Assembly: GCF_045762675.1 (NCBI RefSeq)
Contig: NZ_JBJDLK010000006.1
Span: 1 to 64,000, forward strand
Source of the DNA: Elizabethkingia meningoseptica_A
GTDB lineage: Bacteria; Bacteroidota; Bacteroidia; Flavobacteriales; Weeksellaceae
DNA length: 64,000 nt
Reading direction: 5' to 3'
Positions 49,480 through 57,911 of the stretch are shown here, one piece after another. Below the pieces are notes generated by a model. It ran no database searches and was not told where the DNA came from. It saw only the letters and a list, made by a program, of their open reading frames with translations. Made by a program: the position numbers and the translations under genes. The first letter of the stretch is position 1, and each line of letters opens with the position of its first letter.

Positions 49480-49708
49480 AAGTAAAAATTGTTAATTCTG
49501 ATTTTCCTACTCTTTTAGCTTTTCGGATTCCGCTGTTCATCAAATTTTAAAAGCTAAACAAACATAAATAACTGATAATCAATAATAAAATAAAATAGTT
49601 ATCATTTTACTCCATTTGAAAAGCCTAAATTCTATGCTTCGGAAGCCTGACACAGACCATGTAAACTTTATTAATTAAAAAATAATTTTGTTATAAAAAT
49701 TTACTCTA

Positions 49709-49742
49709 TTGTTTTTCAACAGATGTGAATTACTTAAATTTG
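49709..49742 (+). promoter_or_regulatory. Promoter of the DeoR-type regulator gene
   Basis: TTG (49709-49711) and TAAATTTG (49735-49742) match the -33 and -7 elements of Bacteroidota promoters. A transcript starting about 49748 excludes the in-frame GTG at 49725, and so decides for ATG 49758. Confidence 0.6.
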
Positions 49743-49757
49743 TATATTACAGAAAAC

Positions 49758-50531
49758 ATGAATAACGATCACTTAACCAATTATACCAAAGAAGAGCGAA
49801 AAGCCCATATACTGAAAGAGATAAATTTACATACCCGTGTAAGTTTTGACACTCTCTCCAATCAACTTATGGTTTCAGAAGACACTATAAGAAGAGATAT
49901 TAATGAACTGGAAGCTGAATCTTTAATCATAAAAATCAAAGGCGGAGCAATGACCAAAGCCTACCATCACTCTTCTGCTTCTGAGGTTTACGCAGGAGAA
50001 GCCAAACAAATAATTGCCCGAAAGACACTGGGACTTTTAGAAAACGGCATGGTACTGTTAATTGGCGGAGGTACCACAATAAGGGAATTTATACGGTTAA
50101 TTCCAGATGATTTACAGCTCACCATCTTTACAGTTTCCGTTATTTCCGCTATAGAACTACTGGACAAACCTAATATTAAAACCATTATGATTGGCGGAGC
50201 AATTTCCCCTTACAGCCAAATGTGTATTAGCGGTGAAGTATACCAAATGTTGGGAAGTATTAAAGCAGATCTGTTAATCCTTGGTACGAATGCACTGGAT
50301 ATTGAAGGTGGCTTTTCAGACTCAGACTGGGATACAGTTCAGGTGAAAAAAGCAATGATACAGGCATCCAAAAAGATTGCTATACTTACAATATCTGAAA
50401 AATTAAATACTGCATTAAAAATGAAAATTGCAGATCTTTCCGAAGTGAGCTATGTAGTTACGGAAGCAGACGCTAATGATGAAAAACTAAAGACTTACAA
50501 AACTTCTGTACCGAGTCTTACTTTTATTTAA
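49758..50531 (+). CDS. DeoR/GlpR-family sugar-responsive regulator
   Basis: This 257-residue protein has an N-terminal winged helix (LHTRVSFDTLSNQLMVSEDT, IRRDINELEAESLI, IKGGAM) and a C-terminal DeoR sensor domain with IGGGTTIREFIRL, LILGTNALDIEGGFSDSDWD and KKIAILTISEKL. These repressors respond to phosphorylated sugars or sugar acids. It is convergent with the sugar-acid locus (its stop overlaps the dipeptidase stop by four bases) and is the obvious regulator of it. KDG-6-phosphate (KDPG) or a related intermediate is a plausible effector. Confidence 0.92.
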   Translation: MNNDHLTNYTKEERKAHILKEINLHTRVSFDTLSNQLMVSEDTIRRDINELEAESLIIKIKGGAMTKAYHHSSASEVYAGEAKQIIARKTLGLLENGMVLLIGGGTTIREFIRLIPDDLQLTIFTVSVISAIELLDKPNIKTIMIGGAISPYSQMCISGEVYQMLGSIKADLLILGTNALDIEGGFSDSDWDTVQVKKAMIQASKKIAILTISEKLNTALKMKIADLSEVSYVVTEADANDEKLKTYKTSVPSLTFI

Positions 50532-51598
50532 TCCCAATTTTTCATGAGAAAATTGATCCAGTTCTGATGAAAAACATGGTTCAAATCTTCTTCGGAATAA
50601 CCATGATTTCTGAATATAGAAACCAATTTTTGTAAATCGGCAATAGTATCCAGATCATGGGGACACTGCTCAGTTCCGAAAGCCCCGTCCAGATCAGAAC
50701 CTATACCTATGTGATAAGCATTTCCTGCAAGCTGGGAGATATGATCCATATGCCTGAAAACGGTTTCCAAATTACATTGCATATCTAAGGGGTTAGAAAT
50801 TCCTCTTTTCCACCCAGGGACAAGCATCCAGGCATCCAAAGCTCCGCCTATAACGGCCCCTCTGGCTATAAGCTCTTTTATTTGTTCATCATCATACTGT
50901 CGGTTATGATTCACTAAACTTCTGCAATTATTATGACTTGCCCAAACCGGTCCGTTATAGCAATCCAATGCCTGCCAAAACGCATCATCACATAAATGAG
51001 TAGCATCCAAAATAATATTCAGGCGTTCCATTTCTTTAAGTAATTCTATTCCTTTAGCCTCCATTTTCCCGGTTGCATCAGTTCCGTTCGCATAACGTCC
51101 GGGACCATAATGTGCAGGCCCTATAGCCCTTAATCCGTAATTATAGGCTTTTTCAAGATAAGACAAGTCAACAATAGAATCTGCACCCTCAAGACTCAAT
51201 AGGTAACCTATTGGCTTTTTATCATTTGGTGTCCCGTCATCCCATAATTCCAGATGTTTTTGCAAAGACTCACGATTTGTAATAGCAACCAGTTCACCTT
51301 CTTCCTCCATACATTTATACCATGAAACCTGAGCTTGTGTTTGCGACCAGGCCTGTTGGGGAGAATTCCAACCCGGAATATGACTATCAGGTTTAACAAA
51401 CCTCGCAATCTGAGTGGCTACTACCAGACCAATATTTCCTTTTCGCAATTCCGGAAATGAAACTGTTGCCCGGCCCCTGTCGGGTTTATCTTCCATCCCT
51501 TTTTCCAGATGGCGTAAAGTGCTTACATTATTTCTCAGATCCCGGTTCCATTCCATAGCATTCATGCTAAGATCCAGATGTGCGTCAAATATGAACAT
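50528..51598 (-). CDS. Membrane dipeptidase (M19 family)
   Basis: This 356-residue zinc dipeptidase of the renal-dipeptidase type has the metal ligands in FDAHLDLS (His7, Asp9), LLSLEGADS (Glu), LDATHLCDDAFW (His) and VWASHNNCRS (His), and ends IGIGSDLDGAFG. No signal peptide, so it is cytosolic. M19 enzymes cut dipeptides, including those with D-residues, and some amide-linked acids. It is the distal gene of the sugar-acid locus and may release the acid from an amide-linked import form. Confidence 0.92.
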   Translation of the reverse strand: MFIFDAHLDLSMNAMEWNRDLRNNVSTLRHLEKGMEDKPDRGRATVSFPELRKGNIGLVVATQIARFVKPDSHIPGWNSPQQAWSQTQAQVSWYKCMEEEGELVAITNRESLQKHLELWDDGTPNDKKPIGYLLSLEGADSIVDLSYLEKAYNYGLRAIGPAHYGPGRYANGTDATGKMEAKGIELLKEMERLNIILDATHLCDDAFWQALDCYNGPVWASHNNCRSLVNHNRQYDDEQIKELIARGAVIGGALDAWMLVPGWKRGISNPLDMQCNLETVFRHMDHISQLAGNAYHIGIGSDLDGAFGTEQCPHDLDTIADLQKLVSIFRNHGYSEEDLNHVFHQNWINFLMKNWD

Positions 51599-51619
51599 AA
51601 AGTTTTTAGTTTTTTTGGT

Positions 51620-52738
51620 TTAGATGTTTATTTTTCTTTTACGGGCAAGTACTGTCCACTCATCATAAATTTCATGCTGAGGGTTTACTACCTGAACAGT
51701 ATCATACAATGCGCAAGTTGGACATATATGATAAGGGACTGCATATATCAATTCACCAATCCGGTATTGTTTATCCCCTGTATTTTCCAAAACCAGATGC
51801 TCTTCCGAATGTGATACCGGAATTAAATTCTCATCATTTAAGATAGTTAAGCGTTTATCCAGAGGGTTTTCTGAAGCCACTGATTTATAACCAAGATCTA
51901 CACACAAAGTATTTTCTGAAGGTTTAGATATAATTGTACCTACCAGTATCGCAGCAGGGAAAAACTTCTGCTCAGGTAAATGAATACGATAGTTTGTATC
52001 CCAGAATACAAAAGTTCCGGGACTGCATTCTACATCTTTCTGGGCAGCATAAAAAGGAAATGTCCCTGAACCGCCTGCTACAAATTTCAACGAAAAGCCT
52101 AAATTTTCCTGAAGTAAATCAAGCTCATGCCGTAGAAGGGAAAATACCGATTCAGCATCCATAATTCTTTCTTTTAAGCTACCATGTAAATGGCCATCAT
52201 AAATATGCAGGCCCATCAACCGGATATTAGGTAACTGCGCAATTTTATATACCAGTTGAGTCCATTTGCTTTTATAATGAACTCCGGTCCTGTTCATCCC
52301 TACATTCATATCCAGATAAAGCCTGAAAACCTGATTATTGCTTTGTCCTAATTTTGATAATTCATACGCAGTTTCGAAATTATCCGTAATTGTAGAAAAA
52401 GAAAGTGAGGTATATTTCTGAAGTAACGCTAACCAGCGTTTTTGTTTCACAGCGCCTGTAGGCTGATACGCAAGAAGTATATCCGGAATATGGTGCATTG
52501 CACATAATTCTACTTCCGCAATCGTAGCACATTTCACTTTGTTTATCCCTTTATCTTTAAACAATTCTAAAACCTCTCCCATCTTATGTGTTTTTATATG
52601 CGGTCTCAGTCTTGTTACATCTCCTTTTACTTCCGTAATAATATGATTAATATTATAATGGATTCTGTCTGTATAAACAGCAAGAAAAGGAGTATCCGTA
52701 ATTGTTTCAGAGGTTATTTCCCACCAATCCTGCTCCAT
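51620..52738 (-). CDS. Fold type III PLP enzyme (D-threonine aldolase / D-serine dehydratase-like)
   Basis: This 372-residue protein has an alanine-racemase-type N-terminal barrel and a D-serine dehydratase-like C-domain. PLP-binding Lys49 is in LRPHIKTHKMGEV, and the metal site His337-x-Cys339 is in PYHICPTCAL. Related enzymes include D-threonine aldolase, D-serine dehydratase and, to my knowledge, D-glucosaminate dehydratase of Pseudomonas. With KDG kinase and KDPG aldolase next door, elimination of ammonia from an aminosugar acid to give 2-keto-3-deoxygluconate is the best-fitting reaction. It is one base upstream of, and cotranscribed with, the KDPG aldolase gene. Confidence 0.9.
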   Translation of the reverse strand: MEQDWWEITSETITDTPFLAVYTDRIHYNINHIITEVKGDVTRLRPHIKTHKMGEVLELFKDKGINKVKCATIAEVELCAMHHIPDILLAYQPTGAVKQKRWLALLQKYTSLSFSTITDNFETAYELSKLGQSNNQVFRLYLDMNVGMNRTGVHYKSKWTQLVYKIAQLPNIRLMGLHIYDGHLHGSLKERIMDAESVFSLLRHELDLLQENLGFSLKFVAGGSGTFPFYAAQKDVECSPGTFVFWDTNYRIHLPEQKFFPAAILVGTIISKPSENTLCVDLGYKSVASENPLDKRLTILNDENLIPVSHSEEHLVLENTGDKQYRIGELIYAVPYHICPTCALYDTVQVVNPQHEIYDEWTVLARKRKINI

Positions 52739-52739
52739 C

Positions 52740-53387
52740 TTAATTTCTTATTTTTTGTACCATAATCTTTAGGCTTCTAAAAAGATCAAGCGAAGTCTCA
52801 TAGTTTAAATCTAAAAGAATTTCTGCCGAAAACAGATGCGAACCGATTCCTACACAGGCAACTCCCGATGCAAACCATTGTTTTAAATTTTCCTCCTCCA
52901 GCCTTACCCCTCCGGTAGGCATAAGTTTCAGATCCGGAAACGGAGACCTGATTGCTTTTATATATTTTGTTCCACCTACTGCATCAGCAGGAAAAAGCTT
53001 TACAATTTCAGCGCCCAGTTTATTTGCATACAATATTTCATTCAGTGTTGCTGCTCCCGGAATCCAGTAAAGGTTATTCTCATTACAATATGCCCCTATT
53101 TCGGTATCTATATGAGGGCACACGATACAATCTGCACCCATCTGATGATAATCTCTTGCATCATCTGCTGTCATTACGGAACCCACAGCTATTTTAACCT
53201 TAAGTTGATGCCTATTTCTAAATGCAATCATCTGATTAAAAATCTCTTTTGAATCTGCAGACCGGGCCGCATATTCAATTATTTTAATTTCAGAATCAGC
53301 AGCTGCCTGCAGGAGAATCTCCGCTGTTTCTATTCCTATTTTTGTTACCAAAGGAAGTATCCCCTGTTCTTTTAAGATATCGTACAT
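52740..53387 (-). CDS. eda: KDPG/KHG aldolase
   Basis: This 215-residue class I aldolase is of the KDPG/4-hydroxy-2-oxoglutarate type: KIIEYAARSAD (catalytic Glu38), Schiff-base Lys130 in EIVKLFPADAVGG and the phosphate-binding PTGGV. It splits 2-keto-3-deoxy-6-phosphogluconate into pyruvate and glyceraldehyde-3-phosphate. It follows the KDG kinase gene by five bases. Confidence 0.93.
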   Translation of the reverse strand: MYDILKEQGILPLVTKIGIETAEILLQAAADSEIKIIEYAARSADSKEIFNQMIAFRNRHQLKVKIAVGSVMTADDARDYHQMGADCIVCPHIDTEIGAYCNENNLYWIPGAATLNEILYANKLGAEIVKLFPADAVGGTKYIKAIRSPFPDLKLMPTGGVRLEEENLKQWFASGVACVGIGSHLFSAEILLDLNYETSLDLFRSLKIMVQKIRN

Positions 53388-53392
53388 AAATT

Positions 53393-54424
53393 TTACCTGT
53401 TAATCCTGTTACTGGAGTTATGATTAATAAAATGATTAATTTCTGCCGGAGTAATAATTGCAAAATCACCGGGGATACTCTGTTTTAATGCTCCGCAGGC
53501 TATCGCCCAGTCAATTGTCATTTGTCCGGAAAAACCACTGTTTAGTGCACAAAGCAATCCTGCTGTGAAAGCGTCTCCCGAACCAATCTGATCCGTTATA
53601 AAGTGTAATTGTGCTTTTTTTGATTCGTAAAGGTTCCCTTCATGCAGCAACATCCCATAATAGATTTGTGTGACTCCATCCGAGTTCCTGAAGCTCATTG
53701 CCAGTGTTTTCAGATAAGGCATTTTTTGCTTTAACAACTCATATACTTTCAGAAACCGGTCCGAATGAGGGGCGTCTACTCTGGTTTTAATTCCAAAATA
53801 GAGTTCCGCAGAATCCAGATCAGCAATTGCTATTGTACTGTAATAAAGCAGCTCCGGCATCACCTCTGAAGGATGCTTGCCATATTGCCATAATTTGGTA
53901 CGAAAATTAAAATCCGAGGAAATGACAATGCCTTTTTCATGGGCTGAAAGTATGGCTTTCTTACACATTAAACCGGCTTTATCTGAAACTCCGGGACTAA
54001 TTCCGGACCAGTGAAACAAATCTGTACCTTCCAGCACCGAATTCCAATCAACGTCATCTTCATCAATAGTAGAAAATGAAGAATTACTCCGGTCATAAAT
54101 CACCTGCGACGGCCTTATCTGATTCCCTGATTCCATAAAATAAAGACCCAGTCTTTCTCCGCCATAAGCACAGGATGTAGTATCCACGTTATATCTGTGC
54201 AGCTCATTCAGAGCCAGCCGGGAAAGATCATTATCCGGCAGACGCGTTATATAATTGGCATTCATACCCAATTGAGAAAGCAATATACAGACATTCGCCT
54301 CAGCACCTCCGGTATAAACTTTTAATTCTTTTGTTTGAGTAAAGCGATTCCCATCGGAAACATGCATTCTCAAAAGCAATTCTCCAAATGCTGTAATTTT
54401 TAATGGTAGTATATTGTTTTCCAT
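53393..54424 (-). CDS. kdgK: 2-keto-3-deoxygluconate kinase (PfkB family)
   Basis: This 343-residue ribokinase-type sugar kinase has the N-terminal signature YTGGAEANVCILLSQLG and the C-terminal QIGSGDAFTAGLL with catalytic Asp. The FGELLLRMHVS start and overall layout are typical of KDG kinases, and the neighbouring KDPG aldolase supports this substrate. The start is ATG 54424; the codon five residues upstream is TTG. It makes KDPG from KDG and ATP. Confidence 0.88.
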   Translation of the reverse strand: MENNILPLKITAFGELLLRMHVSDGNRFTQTKELKVYTGGAEANVCILLSQLGMNANYITRLPDNDLSRLALNELHRYNVDTTSCAYGGERLGLYFMESGNQIRPSQVIYDRSNSSFSTIDEDDVDWNSVLEGTDLFHWSGISPGVSDKAGLMCKKAILSAHEKGIVISSDFNFRTKLWQYGKHPSEVMPELLYYSTIAIADLDSAELYFGIKTRVDAPHSDRFLKVYELLKQKMPYLKTLAMSFRNSDGVTQIYYGMLLHEGNLYESKKAQLHFITDQIGSGDAFTAGLLCALNSGFSGQMTIDWAIACGALKQSIPGDFAIITPAEINHFINHNSSNRINR

Positions 54425-54550
54425 GTTATTGTTTTTCAAATTCTTCGTTACAAATAAATCGCATTTCGTGAGTAATCACAATAATTAACGAGCCATAACT
54501 CATTAACTTCATATACTCATTACGATATTAAGCACTTTACAAATTAATGT

Positions 54551-55018
54551 TTAGTACAATTCAAAAACCGCCTCTACTTCAACAGGAATATTATCGGGTA
54601 AAGATCCCATTCCCACGGCACTCCTAACTCCGATTCCGTTTTCCGGCCCCCATACCTCGGCAAAGAGTTCGCTGCAACCGTTAATTATATAGGGATGCCT
54701 TAAGAAATCCTGACTACAGTTAACCATACCCAGTACTTTTACAACTCTTTTCACAGCATTCAGACTATTAAAGTTAGTCACAATAGTAGACAACATCGTT
54801 AAACCTACCTGCCTTGCAGCAATTTTCCCCTGCTCTATATCCATATCTTCACCTATCCTTCCGATGATTAAAGATTTATCATCCTGAACCGGCCCGTGTC
54901 CTGATAAATACAAATACTTACCATTCACTAAAAAAGGTTTATATATTCCAAGCGGTGCCGGCGCAGGCGGCAGGTTTAAACCAAGTGCTTCAAATTTTTC
55001 TTGTGGTAATAAGTTCAT
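54551..55018 (-). CDS. RidA family enamine/imine deaminase
   Basis: This 155-residue protein of the YjgF/RidA fold has LYLSGHGPVQDD and the diagnostic GVRSAVGMGSLPDNIPVEVEAVFEL with the reactive-site Arg. RidA hydrolyses reactive enamine/imine intermediates released by PLP dehydratases. Its presence beside a PLP dehydratase-like enzyme is mechanistically telling. It is 126 bases upstream of the KDG kinase gene and five bases after the transporter gene. Confidence 0.92.
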   Translation of the reverse strand: MNLLPQEKFEALGLNLPPAPAPLGIYKPFLVNGKYLYLSGHGPVQDDKSLIIGRIGEDMDIEQGKIAARQVGLTMLSTIVTNFNSLNAVKRVVKVLGMVNCSQDFLRHPYIINGCSELFAEVWGPENGIGVRSAVGMGSLPDNIPVEVEAVFELY

Positions 55019-55023
55019 AAAAT

Positions 55024-56346
55024 TTAATGTATTATAGTATTAAGTATAAAAATGAAAGCAATACCAAGAACAGAAACCAGAGATTCCATAACAGTCCATG
55101 ATTTTACGGTATCTTTCATACTGGTTCCGAAATATTCCTTGAACAGCCAAAATCCAGGGTCATTTACGTGAGAACACATTAAACTGCCTGCTCCTATGGA
55201 TAAAACCAACAGATTAGGATCAAGCCCCTCCAGTTGTAATAAAGGCAATAAAACTCCGGCAGTCATTAAACCTGCTGCCGTAGCAGAGCCAATACATATT
55301 CTCACCAGAGCTGCCATTAACCATGCCAGCAAATAAGGGTGAATATTTATTTGCATCAAACTGTTTACAATAGTCTGACTAACACCGCTTACCATCATGA
55401 CTTCTTTTAAACTACCGGCTCCTCCGATAATAAGAATGATTAAAATAACATCCTTAATTGCCGAAGTAAAATCTTCCATAACAGCCTTCATATTTTTCCC
55501 CACTCTGAAGCCCAGGGTGTAAGTACAAATAATTAATGAAAGTAACATAATAATACTTGGCTCTCCTATGGTTTTACAAACAAGATTTACATATTCATTC
55601 TTCCATACCAAAGGCAGCAAAGTGGTTATTGTTAATCCAAAAACCGGAAACAATGAGGAAATAATACTTACAGTAAAGCTCGGTCTTACTTTCGGATATT
55701 CCAGTTCATTTTCTGTAAAACCAAGCGCTCCGGCATCATTGGTCCTGATATTTTTAAGTGTATTTGAAAATAATAACCCTGCAATAAGAAGTGTTGGTAT
55801 TGCTATGACCACGCCATACATAAGTACTGCACCTATATCTGCATGCAACATGCTGTTAAGCGCCATAGGAGAAGGATGGGGAGGTAAGAAACCATGTGCA
55901 ACGGACAATGATGCCAGCATTGGAATTGCAATATAAACTTTAGGCAATTTAAACTGGTATCCAACTGAAAAAATTAAAGGAACCAATAATATAAAGCCTA
56001 CACTATAAAACAAAGGAATTCCAACGATAAAACCGGTAATCAGAAGCCCCAGGCGCACATATTTCTCTCCGGTCCACTTCATTACAGTTTCGGCAATCAC
56101 AGAAGCTGCTCCGGATGATACGGTTAGTTTACCTATACATGTACCAAAAATAATGATCAGTGTAATAGAACCCAGCATATCGCCAAAGCCTTTCTGAATC
56201 GTTGAAGCCAGTGCATCAACAGGTATTCCCAATGCAATCCCGGCTATCAAAGATGTTGTAATAAATGCAATAAAGGGATTTATTTTAAACCTTACAATCT
56301 GCAGGATCAAAACAATAATGCATAATAATAAAATTAAGACACTCAT
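55024..56346 (-). CDS. Gluconate:H+ symporter family permease (GntP)
   Basis: This is a 440-residue inner-membrane permease with about twelve membrane segments and the GntP features GFGDMLGSITLIIIFGTCIG, AHGFLPPHPSPMALNSML and HVNDPGFWLFKEYFG. Family members import gluconate and related sugar acids with protons. It delivers the locus substrate from periplasm to cytosol after SusC/SusD uptake. It lies 13 bases after the SusD gene. Confidence 0.95.
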   Translation of the reverse strand: MSVLILLLCIIVLILQIVRFKINPFIAFITTSLIAGIALGIPVDALASTIQKGFGDMLGSITLIIIFGTCIGKLTVSSGAASVIAETVMKWTGEKYVRLGLLITGFIVGIPLFYSVGFILLVPLIFSVGYQFKLPKVYIAIPMLASLSVAHGFLPPHPSPMALNSMLHADIGAVLMYGVVIAIPTLLIAGLLFSNTLKNIRTNDAGALGFTENELEYPKVRPSFTVSIISSLFPVFGLTITTLLPLVWKNEYVNLVCKTIGEPSIIMLLSLIICTYTLGFRVGKNMKAVMEDFTSAIKDVILIILIIGGAGSLKEVMMVSGVSQTIVNSLMQINIHPYLLAWLMAALVRICIGSATAAGLMTAGVLLPLLQLEGLDPNLLVLSIGAGSLMCSHVNDPGFWLFKEYFGTSMKDTVKSWTVMESLVSVLGIAFIFILNTIIH

Positions 56347-56359
56347 GATCTGTTATCTA

Positions 56360-57886
56360 TTATTTATCCCACCAGACTCTGGTTGTAAAAGCATCTCTTC
56401 CCTGTCTTTCAACAGCCTTTGCAAGATTCATCGAATTAACCGAATACTCATTTGTAGGATATTTAATACGTCTTGGTATAGTAGCATTGGTCACATTTCC
56501 GGCAAAGTTCACAGGTGTTAAGACAGGATAGCCGGTTCTTCTCCAGTTGGCATATATTTCCTGCTCGTCAACAAATAACCCGATCCAGATTTGTGTATGT
56601 ATCTGATTCATTTTTTCTTCAAAAGAACCGGAGTCCTTAAACGGGTTAGCTGTAAGGTAAGGTGTCGCATCGGTTATAGCATAAGCAGCTCCATACATTC
56701 CGGCATTCAGGAAAGAAGCCTTTACTGCATTTTCATAGAGTGTTTTGGCAGATTCACCATACCAGCCGCGCAGAGAAGCTTCTGCAAGATATAAATTGGT
56801 TTCTACGTTCCCCAATATCATCATAGGCGCATCCATTCTAAGAACTGTAGCCTGATTAGGCTCAGAATAGGTCGCTTGTTCAGCAGGGCTTGGTGCAACG
56901 TTTATACCATTAGGGAAACCTTTTTGTATGGCCGGATTTGTATTTTGAACATTTCCTTCCCACACACCGGAATAAACACTTATTCTGGGATCTCCTGTAG
57001 ATTTTAGTACATCTATAAAAGTTTTACTGAACTTTCCACCCTCATTATTTGTTCTTCCATATGATCCTCTTGAAAAATCCAGCCTTACAGGATCCAAAGC
57101 TGAAGGATTCCTGTTGAAATCATTCGGCCCGTCGGTATACTTCATAACAGCGTTATCTGCACTATTCAGAATCACCCCGCCATTAATGGCCTTAGTTACC
57201 CATTCTTTCGAAAGTCCAGCATCTACTTTTGTCAGTCTCATCCCTAAACGGAGCATTAATGAATAAGCAAATTTCTTCCATTTAACAATATCGCCGCTAT
57301 AAATTAAATCAGCTTTCCCAAACCCCGGCTTAGATGCATCGAGAGCTAAAGCAGCTTCATCTAATTCTTTCAGTAAATCTTTATAAATAAGCTCCTGACT
57401 GTCATATTTAGGAAGGAAGACCTGTTCTGTATAAGCTTTTGCAGCATCTGTATAAGGAATATCTCCATACAGATCCGTAAGTCTATGGTACAAATATGCT
57501 TTCCAAATTCTTGCAATTTGTAATTTGTTGGTATCTTTTGAATTAGCTTGCAGCATATTTACAACAAGTGTAATTTCATTTATAGCATTTGGATAAGCCT
57601 GTGAAAAGTAAGCAGAATAATACACTTCATTATCCAGATACTTATCTCCCACCCCCGAAGCTTCCTTATAAGTTGCATAATGCTGCATCATTTGTCCACA
57701 TTGGAGAATAGAAGTAAAAAAGTAATTATTGTTCAGTCCGTCCAATTGTGATTTACTAAAAACAAAATCCGGAGTAGGAACATCCACAGAATTCGGATTG
57801 GTATTAATTTCTTCAAAATCTTTCGTACAGGATGACATTCCCAATAATACCATACACCATACACATAAAGTTATTATTTTTTTCAT
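56360..57886 (-). CDS. SusD/RagB family outer-membrane lipoprotein
   Basis: This 508-residue lipoprotein has lipobox LLGMSSC, followed by TKDFEEINTNPNSVDVPTPD typical of the SusD-like type with TPR helices (IARIWKAYLYHRLTDLYGDI). The LTDLYGDIPYTDAAK segment is diagnostic. It is the ligand-capturing lid of the SusC transporter encoded immediately upstream (25 bases). Confidence 0.95.
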   Translation of the reverse strand: MKKIITLCVWCMVLLGMSSCTKDFEEINTNPNSVDVPTPDFVFSKSQLDGLNNNYFFTSILQCGQMMQHYATYKEASGVGDKYLDNEVYYSAYFSQAYPNAINEITLVVNMLQANSKDTNKLQIARIWKAYLYHRLTDLYGDIPYTDAAKAYTEQVFLPKYDSQELIYKDLLKELDEAALALDASKPGFGKADLIYSGDIVKWKKFAYSLMLRLGMRLTKVDAGLSKEWVTKAINGGVILNSADNAVMKYTDGPNDFNRNPSALDPVRLDFSRGSYGRTNNEGGKFSKTFIDVLKSTGDPRISVYSGVWEGNVQNTNPAIQKGFPNGINVAPSPAEQATYSEPNQATVLRMDAPMMILGNVETNLYLAEASLRGWYGESAKTLYENAVKASFLNAGMYGAAYAITDATPYLTANPFKDSGSFEEKMNQIHTQIWIGLFVDEQEIYANWRRTGYPVLTPVNFAGNVTNATIPRRIKYPTNEYSVNSMNLAKAVERQGRDAFTTRVWWDK

Positions 57887-57911
57887 ATCAGTTAATTTAA
57901 TATGGTAATAT